Positions 1 through 12,304 of a stretch of DNA of 64,000 bases are shown here, piece by piece. The DNA comes from Anadara kagoshimensis (Eukaryota > Mollusca > Bivalvia > Arcoida > Arcidae): the NCBI GenBank assembly GCA_021292105.1, contig CM037860.1, forward strand, positions 17,564,698-17,628,697. The letters run 5' to 3'. The position numbers and the translations under genes were made by a program. The notes under the pieces are model-generated. The model did no database searches. It was not told the origin of the DNA and was given only the letters and a program-made list of their open reading frames with translations. Each line of letters begins with the position of its first letter. Position 1 is the first letter of the stretch.

Positions 1-1640
1 CACACAGTATTGTTGGAAAATATATTGACATGTTTTTGCATAATCGGATATCACATGATTGGCCATGTCACACAATCATAATCAATGTTTAGGTCTAATC
101 ATTTTCCATCTTGTTTCCATAAATCTGTGTTTATCTTATACAATTCATATGCAGTAAATATATTTGTAACTTATTGTAATGTTGGATATGTTCACATTCC
201 TGGTAGCCAAAATTGCCCTTGGCTAGCTACTAATTTCTGGGAAATTCTTTCAAAAAGTAACCTTTTTAGAAAATTTGTGCAAAAATAGTTTAAAAAGGAC
301 AAATTTTGGAAATTTGGCTACTAATAATTTTAAGTTTGTGAAAACCTAGATTGTTGACCTTGAAAAACTAGACAAGTGGTTTATAAAAATAAATGTATGA
401 AGTATTTTTGTTTATAATGACTGTCTGGCACCTCATCCCATAGGTTTACTGACCAGAAATAACAGACTTTAAATGTTTATATGATATGATTCAATACACT
501 TGTTTTTATCACAGAATTAAATTTTAAGTAAACAAAATCTGTTTTAGTATCGCAAATATGCCTTGTTGACAGTTAAAATGCAAAATATTGTCATCCAACA
601 TCATAAGTAATTAGCACATTTCTTACAGTATATCTTTATTTTATTGTCACAAATAAACTGCTGTATAGTTGAATAAAATGATCAAGAAAGGACTTGTTGG
701 CTTACCTGAGCTAATTGTATAATCATGGCTAGGTGAAGGTTTTTATTCAATTTGAATAAATAAGGAGTTTTCTTTTAGGACCCTTTAAAGGCAGAAATCT
801 AGTAAATGCTTCAAAATCTTCTCATGAGGCTTGGATATTTAATATCTGACATCTTTGTGGTGTATAGTTTCTAATTTCCACAAATCTTGGCTGTGAGGCT
901 TCAAAAGGGGAAACTAGTAAAAAAAAATTCAGTGAAAGTATAAGAGGTAAACCCTAGATATTTCATATGCATCATCCTTAGTACAAGTAGAATTGAATTT
1001 CCAAAGTTGGGCAGTAAGGCTATATAGTTATAAAATTCATTGAAAAATCACCATCTAAATGATAATACAGTAGCTTAGGATTTAGGGGGCCTCAATTAAT
1101 TTGAAATAAGATGAGCATACAAAACATATTTTGGATATAGTATCCTAAAAACAAGTATTAACATTTAAATTTGCATTGAAATCCAAATGGGGAAGTTGTA
1201 GAGGAGCCAATGTGGCTGTTCTGTGATTATAGCAGAGAAATCACTTTACAGGTACAAAAAATTGAGCTTTTTCATATAAAAGTAACATTTAATTTATAAA
1301 ACTTGTTGAGTAAAACATTAATAATACTAGCTCGCAGCTTGTAGCATTAAATTCTACTCAACTTCTTCAATAATTCCAATATTACATTATCGCTTGTGTA
1401 AGATTCCCCAGTTACCAGTTTCTGTATCACTTGGCACAAACATAATGAAGTATTGATCAATTGGTAGGCTGATGGACCCTATTATATCATTATATTTGTG
1501 AGCAAATATAATCAATGATGTAAGTTTTTGTGAGTGTGTAATTTGTATCTGGGATGGTTATGGTTATGATTTTTTTGTGTATTTCTAGTCTACAGTCCTG
1601 ACACTAACTATATTAGATGTGATGACTAGCAGAATTTTAA
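1..1640. other. AT-rich intergenic sequence, no gene seen
   Basis: Only short ORFs without splice context or recognisable protein character. No clear tandem repeat was seen. Confidence 0.5.
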
Positions 1641-1905
1641 CCTGCATCAGGGGTTCAAAATTATGTTTTGTAATAGAAGGTCAAGGACCTTTTCTCTTTT
1701 TTTTATTTTGCAGATCCCACATAAAGTGTTGGAAGTCCAACATCAACAATGAAAGGTCCTTGTGCAATATGTGATTATGCAGTGTTATCCTGGTAAAATA
1801 CCAGGTGGGGTCCATCACACTTTTACTGTTTCAATATCAAGGGTCACAATGTTAAGTCAGTAGGTCCCAGACCTTGGACCAACAGAAGTTTGAACCCCTG
1901 CTGAG
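1641..1905. mobile_element. Imperfect foldback (MITE-like) element
   Basis: The left end reads GCATCAGGGGTTCAAA and the right end TTTGAACCCCTGCTGA, which are inverted copies; further inside, GGTCAAGG and CCTTGGACC also pair. A small internal hairpin CCTGGTAAAATACCAGG lies near 1790. No target-site duplication was established. Confidence 0.45.
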
Positions 1906-2284
1906 TCAATCTTGTGATGTAAAGTTTACCCTCATACAGTTTCATTATTATTTAACATGCTATATAAATAAGAATATTTTTGTGTAAATGTTTGTGTGCT
2001 TATTCTGTGTCTCAGGTCAGTCAGTGCAAATGCTGGTCAATTACATACCATTTAATTTTTTGCTAACTCTGTTGATATTTGTTTTTACTCATACACTTTT
2101 GAGGTGTAAACGTTAATTTCTTTTATATTACTGTTTCCTGAATATGCTTATATGTGTTTGTGTAAACTGTATATTAATTGGTGATTTACTTTTTACTTAG
2201 CCAACGAAATGAGATGATTTTCAATCTCCAGAATTTAAGTCCTCATAGCTAAATGTTATTACCTTATACTTCTGATTGAGGTAA

Positions 2285-3300
2285 TTATTAGATATATTCT
2301 TTACGTTCATGTTACGAATTTGCTTTTATTAAAAGTATGGATATATATATATATCAAGATTTAAAACTTGAACATTTATGTACTGATCAAATAAATAATT
2401 TATTATTTGTTGAGGCGGTTAGTTAATTATTTTGACTTTTAGTACTGAGAAGTAACAAATTGTAAATCAAAAACAAACATACTAATTCATGTCCGAAACA
2501 CAACCCAGAAGCAAAGAAAAAACTGACAAGTTAGGTTAGACACATGAACTTCCCACCAGGGAAGTGAGGCCGGTTGCTTCTGAAGGGTAAGCATTTCTTG
2601 TTTAGCTAGCTACACCTGTCACATGTAAAGAATGTAACTTCAGTATGAAGTAAAGGACAGTTGAAGAACATTTAGTAGAAATTTTTGCAGAAAAAACGAC
2701 AATAACAAATATTATGTTACACTTAGTTGCTCATTGATCAGTAGTAGTGTATCCGTATGAAGGAGAATTTATGCACAGCCTTTTAATTCTGTAGAGAAGA
2801 CTTGTCGCAAAATCAAAACTCCACATACAGATATAAAGATGGTGTTCTATCTCTTAATAATCCTAAACTTAGTGTTCATACTTAGCATGGATATCAATTA
2901 CTAAGAGCCGCTTCAATTGGCATACAAATCAAAAACAAACAATAATCCATGTCTCAATCAAAATTCAGAAGCAAAGGAAAAATGTTGAAACTGACAAATT
3001 AGGTGAAACGCATGAACTTCCACTGGGGAAGCGAGACCGGGTGCTCCGGAATGGAAAGCACTTCCTCATTAGTAAGCTTCACCCGCCAGTTGTGTCAGAA
3101 AAATTGATCGAAAGGAACACAGGACTATGGGGCGTTAAATGTATTCAGGGCAATAACAACTTTGAGGGCCAGGATAAGCCTAGGCTTACAATATCCCTGA
3201 ATCAACCATTTATATGCAAGCAGCTTGTTTCGTTGTAAGTTCCCGTAGTTGGAATAGGCTCTATCATAGCGTATTATTTGTGAAATAAATACATCTTTAG
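2285..3300. repeat. Diverged dispersed repeat block (internal duplication)
   Basis: Stretches near 2464-2650 and 2925-3110 are similar: both run from AATCAAAAACAAAC through a conserved GCATGAACTTCC-like core into a GGGAAG region. The 2290-2470 segment (TTTTATTAAAAGTATGG and following) recurs at about 5285-5470. The family seems to be an old dispersed element; related pieces appear near 9990-11830, 40575-40625 and 45517-45590. Confidence 0.5.
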
Positions 3301-4224
3301 CAGGTATATTGCTGCAAAAAGGGAAAGTTGAAAATAGAAAAATTCAAGTCATAACATTTGTCATACAGTTTCATCTCTTATTTCAAGCTTGCTAGGATAA
3401 ATGACATTCCAATAGTATCCAAATTAAGAATTGTATGTGGCGTTGAATGATTTGGCGACAGTCTTCTCTCCAGATTTAACAAAGTTCTGCATAAATAATG
3501 CTTCATAAGAATAAAAAACAAGTTAGCAGGCAATAGTGCACAGTTTGTGTCCATTGGTTTACCGATTGTTCGCTGGAAAATTATAATACCAAACCAGCAA
3601 ATATGTTGTGTATCAAAAACTACAACATTTTGTTGATGGTATCTTCAGTATATTGTTGTTTGGAATACGTATGGTGCTTTATACTTTTGTACTATAAAGA
3701 ATTATAAGCAAAATGTTCAAGTAATTCTTTAGAATATTTAAGAATCCACATTTAGCTGATGACAGATGAGTAATAGACTTTATCTGAATAAGACTGAAGA
3801 CCATCTTTGACGACGTCAAAATTTGTGTTAGAGTTACTGATCATGATTTAGTAGTGCATTTAGATGGACCTGCTATATATATTTCCTTGTATTTTGTGAG
3901 GTTTAGGAACAAATACAATTAAGAAAAAATAAGTTCTTCTTTAAGACTGATACTGAAAGACTCAAAAACTTTCCTAATGGTTGGAAACAACTTCATCTTT
4001 GGTAAAATTAGTTCTTGTATATGTATAGGGTTATCCGATATACTATCTAAACCAAGTTCAATAAGACATTCAATGTAGACTCTCTGCAAACAAGGATAAT
4101 GTTATTGGAAGCCTTATTATCTAGGACATAATACTTTTGTATGTCTTTAAGAATTGCCGAAATTTCTGGATCCCTGAGTACAGCAGACGGTTTAGGTACC
4201 CATAGGTCCTTTAAAATTTATTAG

Positions 4225-4800
4225 TTTTTACTTTAGTTTTGAATTGTGATTTTGACATTGACTGGTATGCTTGCATTTGATTTTATAAATTTGGAAAATA
4301 TGACAATGCCATCTATTCTAATGAGTTTGAAATAAAAATTAAAGTTCCATGAGTGCGTCGAATAATCAACTCAAAATGCTATGTTTTTATTTTAGTGCTT
4401 TGATTTTATTATCTATTGATGTCCTTTCCCTGGTAGAAGTTCCAGTGTTTAATGAAGTATGCCCGTTTTCAAAGTTTTACTTTGCTTTTGAGATTCCGAT
4501 TACTTTGTTTTCAATTTTGCAAAATAAAATATTTGAAATCCCATAATCGTAATGCGTTTCTACAATGAAAATGAAAATCAATCGATGAATAGTACACGTG
4601 GTGTCGAGGACTCAGGTGATATGTAATTTTTGACGTCATCAGACGTAAGAAAACAATATTATTTTTCGATACCGAAGGTCCTTTGAAAAGTGCAATTTAA
4701 AACCTTTTGTCGGTGTTGTGTGTTTTTGTGAATTAGAACTCAAAATGCTGTCTTTTTGTAATCAAATAACCAATTTATACATGCATAAAACGCAAACGTA
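4225..4800. repeat. Dispersed repeat, left copy (paired with 11500-11830)
   Basis: The order of short matches is shared with 11500-11830: a GACATTG/GGACGTTG stretch, then GGTGATATGTA, TTTTTGACGTCATC, AAGTAAGAAAACAA-like sequence, AAAAGTGCAATTTAA and TGTGTTTTTGTGA. Both copies keep a full CRE palindrome TGACGTCA. No coding capacity was recognised. Confidence 0.5.
4631..4638. promoter_or_regulatory. CRE palindrome TGACGTCA
   Basis: Full consensus binding site for CREB/ATF factors, inside a dispersed repeat whose other copy (11670-11677) also has it. Use as a site is unproven. Confidence 0.4.
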
Positions 4801-4879
4801 TGAGGTATTTGTTGCTGAGAGATTGTTTTATTAACATAAAAAACAAGCATAATCAATTACCAATAGAACCTGGTTATAT

Positions 4880-5480
4880 ACTAAGACGACTGTCGCAAAA
4901 CTATTCAACTTTACATACAGATATATAAATGGCGTTCTATCTCTTAATGATTCTACAAATTTGAGATTATATAAATGTCATCTATCGCAGTGAGCTTAAA
5001 AAAGATATGACTGATTATTCAAGTTCAACCTGAATTATGACTGTAGCTAGCTAAACATGGGGTGCATACCATACCGGTCTCACGTCCCTGGTGGAAGGTC
5101 ACATATTTACTATAGATTGCCATTTTCAAACTTTTTACTTTGCTTTGGGATTGTTTAACATAATATAAGTATTGGGTTTATTTTTTCTGCAACAAAATTC
5201 TATTCAGTATTATTCATGTCTTTTGCTTCATGCTTTCTATCATATTCGTATATATGCTTACTTCATTTTTTTTACAAGTATGTTTGTTTTTGATATATAC
5301 TTTATGTCCATGTTACAAATATGCTTTTATTAAAAGTATGGATATATATTAAGATTTAAGACTAGAAAATTGTGTACTGATCAAATGAATTATTTATTAT
5401 ATGTTGAGGTCGTTAATTCATTACTCTAACTTTTAATATTGAAATGATACAAATTGTAAAGTAAGTATAAACATGCAGTA
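4880..5480. repeat. Diverged copy of the 2.3-3.0 kb dispersed repeat
   Basis: Shares the CTCTTAATGATTC / ACATACAGATATA motif with 2795-2870 and the long TTTTATTAAAAGTATGG block with 2290-2470. Confidence 0.45.
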
Positions 5481-6176
5481 AAGGACAGTTGTCCTCATAG
5501 AAGTCCCAGGTGGCACAAATCGTTGAATTGGTCTAAATATAAGGCCATTATTAACGTCATAAAGAACAGGGTTTCTGAGCAATTCACTTCAGGTAGGTCG
5601 TCAAAGAATGTGTGGAAACATGTCTTTCAATTTTGACAAGGATGTAACCATCACATAGGGCGTATTCGTATCTGTTGGTAAGGGAGTCCCTTATACACAC
5701 CTAATATAACAATGTACATTGATAGTATAATAACTTTTTTGTCGCTTTATCTATCTTTTTTCAATAATTCTCATTTGTGTACAGGGCTTTCAAGATATTG
5801 CTTCTCTACAAAAGCTCTAATGATGACCAGCTGTACCAAATAATAATAACATCCTGCTTGAATATCTGACACTGTAACTTATGCATTATAAACTCTAATG
5901 ACATTACGACGTGATAATGCATTTTGTCTACGTCTTTGATTACAAAACTTTACATCATATGTCACGTTTAAGATAACTTTTGGTAGTTCATCAGAATTTA
6001 TTCCCGTGTTTAAACCGCAGAGAAAGATAGTACAAAATGGTGTCAAAATGACGCCGTAATGTCGTCACTTTTTAAAGAACTAATACCACTAAATCTCTTG
6101 GAAATATTTTAACATATTGGAACATGTTATTCGTCGGAATCAAAAACAAACATACTATTCCATGAATAGAAGATAC

Positions 6177-6389
6177 TTATTGTAAAGATGGTAAATACAG
6201 TAACAAGCAAGCTAGATAAAATCGTTTTATGGTATTTTGCGTGGATAAGAGACTGTCTTTTCTTACACCTGTGACATGGAAATCCTTTGTTTTTACTTCT
6301 GGGATTTCCTTTTCTTCCATCTTCCTATGTTTGAGATAGAGATTTCCGCTTGCAGAAACGATGAAAGAAATTTCTATCTTCATCTCCAT
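6177..6389 (-). CDS. Possible first exon of an unrecognised minus-strand gene
   Basis: An open frame read leftwards from an ATG near 6389 gives MEMKIEISFIVSASGNLYLK and continues with a charged stretch (HRKMEEKEIPEVKTKDFHVTG). It could exit through a donor-like CAG|GTGTAAG near 6270 or run on to the stop at 6177. Upstream on that strand are two CRE palindromes in a CpG-containing stretch, as a promoter might have. No domain is recognised and no second exon is found; it may be chance. Confidence 0.2.
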   Translation of the reverse strand: MEMKIEISFIVSASGNLYLKHRKMEEKEIPEVKTKDFHVTGVRKDSLLSTQNTIKRFYLACLLLYLPSLQ

Positions 6390-6428
6390 GTGCACGTACT
6401 TATCTTCACCTCCACGTGCGGCTTTCAG

Positions 6429-6463
6429 TGACGTCACAATCAAAGGTCAATTGAATGACGTCA
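6429..6463. promoter_or_regulatory. Pair of CRE palindromes
   Basis: TGACGTCA occurs at 6429-6436 and again at 6456-6463, with an AAGGTCA half-site between them; a third copy is at 7030-7037. The surroundings have more CpG than the flanks. This could be a promoter for a minus-strand transcript, or carry-over from a repeat. Confidence 0.35.
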
Positions 6464-6749
6464 TATTGTAGCGACATGACGTCGTCTTGCCGGAAAATGA
6501 AACCCGAGTCTCCAAAATTTAGATATTTTCACTGCGTTTCAAATGTTTATAATGGGAGATTAGAATAAATGGCTTTGTTTTCTAGTTTATACATCTTGTA
6601 TAAACCAAAATCAGGTACATTTTGTCCGATGGTCATATTTATTTTTATGTAAAACGTTAAATAACAAAGTTAGATTTGCAAAGATGGCGTCGATGTCGAT
6701 GTCACTGATACTTCAAGCAAAAAAAAATTGTCATCAAAATGGAAGAAAA

Positions 6750-6905
6750 AGAATCAACCCTCGGGGTTGAATATTTCTGTCAGAGACTCGGCAAGCCTTG
6801 TCTCCGACTGAAATTTTCAACTCTCGGTTGAGATTTCCCTATCCTACATGGATACTCATGATAGATTCTTTTAATCTCACCCTAGGGTTGAGATAGGCTA
6901 CACGC
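6750..6905. repeat. Three successive short hairpins
   Basis: TCAACCCTCGGGGTTGA, TCAACTCTCGGTTGA and CTCACCCTAGGGTTGAG follow one another at about 60-bp spacing. GGCAAGCCTTG with the surrounding CAGAC sequence recurs near 37842, so it seems to be part of a dispersed foldback family. Confidence 0.5.
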
Positions 6906-7029
6906 TGAATTTTCCGCGTTGTTATACCTGTTCTGGATTTATCGTTAGGAGGACTTAATAAGTTGAGAAAAGTTCCGAAGTCGACCAACAATTTATCAAC
7001 GTCACAATCACATACACACTCTTAATTGA

Positions 7030-7037
7030 TGACGTCA
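7030..7037. promoter_or_regulatory. CRE palindrome TGACGTCA
   Basis: Third full CRE in the 6.4-7.1 kb stretch, followed closely by TTACGTCATTTT (a half-site variant). Confidence 0.35.
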
Positions 7038-8066
7038 CAATCATTTTATGTGAGAACGTCAACAAAAGTTGATTACGTCATTTTCAGCAGGTACTGATGG
7101 TGACATGAAAACTGAACATTTGGTGCACTTTTTGTTTACAAATCATGTTTCATGTTGCAAATGTGTGAGAAAAAAATCCTACACCAATAACAGGGTAAGA
7201 CAGAGATATCTCAAACTCGGATAAATATTTTCAATGACCAGAACGAGCTTTTAAAACCGGTGTAAGATTCTATTAATCAACAGATACCAATTCGACATTA
7301 TGGTCACATCGTTGTCAGAATTTAACATGGATAATTTTCCTTACATTCACCAATGACCTCCAATCAATGTGCTGTATTTGATAGTCAAGTCGTCAGAATA
7401 TAACTTAATCTTATCATCTTTCTCAGAAGATTTCCCTGACATGAAGTACTCAAAGACCATGATTAGACTAATGTTGAATTCAGACATAGAGAGGTCGATA
7501 TTTCAGGAGAACTCGCCATTGAAAATCGGCCGGTATATGTATAATATTATATGATAATTGGTTAATTGGATATCTGAAATAAACCCTTAGAGGGTAATGA
7601 TTATCAGTACTAGTCAACTTCTGGATATACGTATGACGGCATGCTGTCACGTCATCAATACCGTGTCGCTCAGAGCAGAAATGTGAGCTTACGCGTAATA
7701 AAAAACAACAAAACAAAATACATTTTCTTTTTGATAATTATACTTATCTTTATTGCGCAAACTCGTTCACAATAATTGGTTATGGCAAATCATGATAAAC
7801 AGTAATACAATTAACATAATGAACATGAAATCATAAGCGAACATGTAATTAACACATACATATCAAGCACATAAATATTTGGCAAAGAATGATGTGTAAT
7901 ACGTATAATTAAGTATATCTATAGTTATAAAGTTTGATGTTATTTTCAACATCTCTCTTTTATCCCTCGCACAATGAATTGCGTCCTTACCATTATCGAA
8001 AAAGTAGTCCCCGTTGTATTGAGATACCCTACATGTGCTCATGCGGGATGCAATATTTAGAGATTA

Positions 8067-8172
8067 TCATATGCCCATTTTGATATCACACCTCTTATCA
8101 GCCCGAGAGTCCCAATATCAGCCAGAGGGCTGGAGGCTGATTAGAGATGTGATATCAAAATGGTCATATTAT
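8067..8172. repeat. Foldback element, ~105 bp
   Basis: The left arm ATTTTGATATCACACCTCTT pairs with the right arm AGATGTGATATCAAAAT; the loop is short and includes CCAGAGGGCTGG. A nearly whole-length hairpin of MITE type. Confidence 0.7.
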
Positions 8173-8594
8173 AAACTTTTTAGCATGTGTTTTCTCCAAA
8201 GCAGTTCAAGAACGGATTGATTTTGGTTTAGCTGGGTGGATTTAAAACCTCGTTCGGCATTACCAAACTTTTTAAAAATGATGTTAAATAAAATTTAAAA
8301 TGCAACCCGACCCTTGAGCTACCCTTCATTGTACTCCTTACACAACTACGAAAAAGTAAATTATTATCATTACGCCACTCGAAAGGCACTGCCATGATGT
8401 AAAAGTTTTTACCATTGTAAACACCAACCCAAACCACATTTGCTTTAAATTAAAGGAGATATAATGCATAGCTTCGATTGAAATAATGACTTGTATCGCC
8501 GATTCGGCTCATGCAAGTAAATGAATTAAAGATTTATACCCGTCCCATTGAAAATCTACAAAATATTTGCGATTTTGCCTTCTCATATCCACGG

Positions 8595-9065
8595 GGGGTA
8601 TACCAATTTCCCGAAAATCGCACCACGAAATCTTTAACGTCCGATTTATTGCACTTAATTACATAGTTGCAAGCAAAAATGGAAGGGAACAAAAAGAGTG
8701 TTGTGTTGTGCGTGTGTACATAAAAAATTACAACTTTACACATAAGATGAACCATTTTATATTGAAAAAATCAACATTGTCTGCTGAGAGTAACATTTCT
8801 GGAGTTAGTTTGATTATTCTGCATGCCATATGCAATCTGACGATGTCAATACAGTGCAAGACCATTCTTATACCACATTCCATCACCTTATAACTTAATC
8901 AAAACCTTGTAAATTCGCAAAAATCTTTCTTTACCTGTATCTGACCGTGATGATTTTCCTCCGCTGGATGCTGTAACACACGAATGTATGAAGTAACCAT
9001 CGGACGGATGCTATAAAGCGCGTATCCATCGGCTGGATGCGATTTTCGGGAAATTGGTATACCCC
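8595..9065. mobile_element. 471-bp element with perfect 27-bp terminal inverted repeats
   Basis: Positions 8595-8621 (GGGGTATACCAATTTCCCG...) are exactly complementary to 9039-9065. The interior has three variants of a CGGCTGGATGC motif near the right end. A short ORF inside is an incidental frame. It looks like a non-autonomous DNA transposon (MITE); no transposase and no clear target-site duplication. Confidence 0.75.
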
Positions 9066-11499
9066 TGTGATATCGTTTTGTGAACTTGAATTTTAAACAA
9101 GTACAAAGTGACGAAACAGATCCTGACTCATAATGGAAAAAAAGGAAACTAGACCACCAAGATGACTTGATGATTATTTCTAGACGATGTGTACTTTATC
9201 AGTCCCTGAACAATGTGGGTCCTTATTTTAATTATGACATGCATGTATATAATTATAATGCATGTTTCACAGTTTGTCGTTTGCCATATGCTATTCTTGG
9301 TTGTACTCATAATTAAAAATAGCACTAACCGATGCTGTTACTATGTTACTGGATAAAATCAATCACAGGATCTATCTTTGGGTATAAATGAAGGCTAACC
9401 TCCTCCAGGTCGGCTGTTCAATAAAAAACATGTTCCATTGCTTTGTCAATACGATTGTTGATGGTCGGTGGTTTCCCTCGCCATTCTGAACTGACAGCTA
9501 CGGTACAAGTGAAACCCCATTGACTGGGGGTAATTCACCATTCAAAAACTTATTTCTGCGTCATCAATGTATTGGAGTACTATAGAAAACACGACACATG
9601 ATTTATCAAGTGTATTTCATAATACTTGTTACATCTATTCCCTGTTAATCGTAATTACTTGTAACTTTTTGTACTTGTTTTGCATCCATGTTGCATATAT
9701 GATTGAATATTTCCCCAAAAGACTCTGACGATACAAGAAAAAGTATCCATGTTTAATAGGTAAAGGGAATCAATGCTTATCCAGAATTATGATGTCATTG
9801 TTTCAATTTTTGTAGAAGTAGTCTTTTGCCGATAAAATGTAGTTGATTACCATGGCAATTAAATAATCAGGTCTTATTGTCTTTCTGCGCCAATACTTGT
9901 CATTGTGAGTAAGTGTGTAATTGGTGAATAAGTCACAATATGAAGCAGAACTAGGAAAGATGACATTCAAAAAGTTCCAAATTTACCATTATTAAGAGAT
10001 AGAAGATTGGCATCTTTACATCTATGTGGAGTTGAATAGTTTTATAACTATCTTCTCTCCAGATTTCAAAAGGTTCTACAGCTCATTTCACAAAGAAAAG
10101 CGATATTAGTAGGAACAAAAATACAGATAAAACTAAATGGATTTTATTTAGAAGTGATTTATTTAGAACCATTGGCATAGCTTTGTATCAAAACAAGCTA
10201 ATTTGCAGCTAGTATTATGTAGAAACAGTTTTTTAACACGACGACATGGTGTCCGATACAAATTTTGTCATTCTGATTTCTTGATCTGATACCAGTGATT
10301 TTTAACAAACTACCAAAGCTTTTTTGACGATTTAGGACTATCTACGGCTACTTTCTATATAAAGGAGTCACAAAAAATATTCAATGGCAGTCATATCTCG
10401 AATATTTCTGGGCCAGTCAAAAATAGAAATTGTTTCAAGAAAGTGCTTTGTCAATTTAGGTACATTTTTTTATAAGTAGGGCCAAGATGAATTTTTTTCG
10501 GTAAAAAAGCAAACATTAACAAAGAATTCGTTAATCATTCATCGTATATGTTTGGTTGCACTGACAAGTTAAGGTGCCAATAACCTTCTATAGTGCACCA
10601 CATAATTCTCCGAACATGAATTTGGGCAGTATATTTCAGTGTGAAGTTCGTACAAGAAACAATGAAATTACACTGACTGGTCCAGAAATTCTCCTGATAT
10701 GAGTTCAATTAAAAATTTGACTCCCTTAAACAGAAAGAAGCCGATGATTGTCAGAAATTATCAACAAAACATTGGCAGTCTATTAAAAAGCACTGGTATC
10801 AGATCGATATATCAGAATGCCAAAATAAGTAACGCACACTACACCTCATCGTGCTACAGTTATTCAGGCAAAAGACGTTTCAACAAAATATTAGCTGTAA
10901 ATTAGCTATTTTTGATATCATGCAAAGTTACTGAGTCACTTATATATAAAATGCATTTTGTTGTATTTGTATATTTGTTCCTACTATAATTTTAGTAAGG
11001 GTGACGTTCCTTTGTGGAATGAGTTGTACATATTTATACATAATGCGAATATAGAAACAAATCAGCGAGCAATCGTGCACAAAGATTCTGGTTATTTTGC
11101 CTAGTACCATATGAACTTCATAAAATACAATCAACAAAATGATTTGATAGACAACCTACGTGGTGTGTTTGTTTACATAATTTTCCAACAACAATTGGCA
11201 TACTAATGGGCACAAACTGTGTGCAATTGCTTACTGATTTATTTCTTTTCTCATATGAAAACAGAATTTATGCAGAACCTTGTTAAATACAGACAAAATA
11301 CTTCTCATACAGAGATATTCATAATGTTCTTTCTGTTGATAAATTCATAGAATATGTAAATATCATCTACCCTGGTGAGTTTGAAATACCACTGATCTTC
11401 AGACTTCGTCATTAGTACCTACAACGTTACAACCAACGCAAATTGGTACATATTATTGTGTTAGCAAGTTTTGAAGTTCAAGTGTTAAACTTAATCTAC
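9066..11499. other. Intergenic with faint dispersed repeats, no gene seen
   Basis: 9990-10090 and 11230-11350 resemble the CTCTTAATNNT / ACATACAGATAT repeat at 2.8 and 4.9 kb. No ORF with splice context was found. Confidence 0.45.
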
Positions 11500-11830
11500 C
11501 GGTTTTCAAAGTTTGGATTCTGATTTGGACGTTGGTCGAACAGTTTGTGTTTGATGATGACTCATGTTTGCAATTGTGCAAAATAAAATAAAAATTCATA
11601 AATCTGAATGTGCTACTACGATGAATAAGAAAACTTGATGGCGTCGTTGAAAGGTGATATGTACATTTTTGACGTCATCAAAGTAAGAAAACAAAATCGT
11701 GGGAGGCCTTTTCAAAAGTGCAATTTAAGAACTTTTTGTCAGTGTCATGTGTTTTTGTGAGTACTGTTTTGTAATCAAACTATACACGTATAAATTGCAA
11801 ATGCCTGAGATATCAACAGATGTATGAATA
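11500..11830. repeat. Dispersed repeat, right copy (paired with 4225-4800)
   Basis: Has the same ordered motifs as 4225-4800, including a CRE palindrome at 11670-11677 and the AAAAGTGCAATTTAA stretch. Confidence 0.5.
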
Positions 11831-11919
11831 TATTTCAGACGCCGAATCAGATAAAAATAATTAATTAACAATTTAGCGAAAAAAAATAAAATTAGAATTT
11901 TAAAAAAAAGTGGTTATTC

Positions 11920-12304
11920 GGAATACTGTCATGATATAACCGTCCTGGGTTTTGTATTTCATAGACCGCGGACGGTTATACCATCCCATATATCAAGGCA
12001 CAATTCCTAATAACTAATTTTACTCTGGCCGGGAGAGAGGTCAGAATAATACAGGGTCTAGGAGTGATATTTTATTTTGATTTCTTTTCCTTGTCACTAA
12101 TAAGTGTAATCAAACGCAAACAAACCGGTTTGTGCCCAACTCACTATTCCAAAAGTCAAACTCAAACATACTGGTTCCTGCCCAACTCACAACTCCAAAA
12201 GTCAAACACAATACCGGTCCGTGCCCAAAGGGATAGTTAACATTGCAAACTGGAGAAATAGGTGAAACACTATTAGCATAAGAAAACATCCTCTTCTACT
12301 GAAT
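11920..12304. repeat. Left flank block of the minisatellite, paralogous to 14226-14530
   Basis: Shares an ordered series with 14226-14530: a GGGTTTAGTATTT-like start, GGTTATAC, CCTAATAACTAATTTTAC, GGGAGAGAGGTC, ACAGGGTCTAGGAGTGATA and then CAAAC-rich sequence. Inside is a short hairpin (TATAACCGTCC against GGACGGTTATA) and two diverged copies of CCAACTCACNANTCCAAAAG. Each block ends in a CCTTCNANGGGATCCANGGG motif, which only here has expanded. Confidence 0.55.

Noticed and set aside
8567-8893. 108-codon plus-strand ORF
   Set aside because: Lies mostly inside the 8595-9065 MITE; no coding character.
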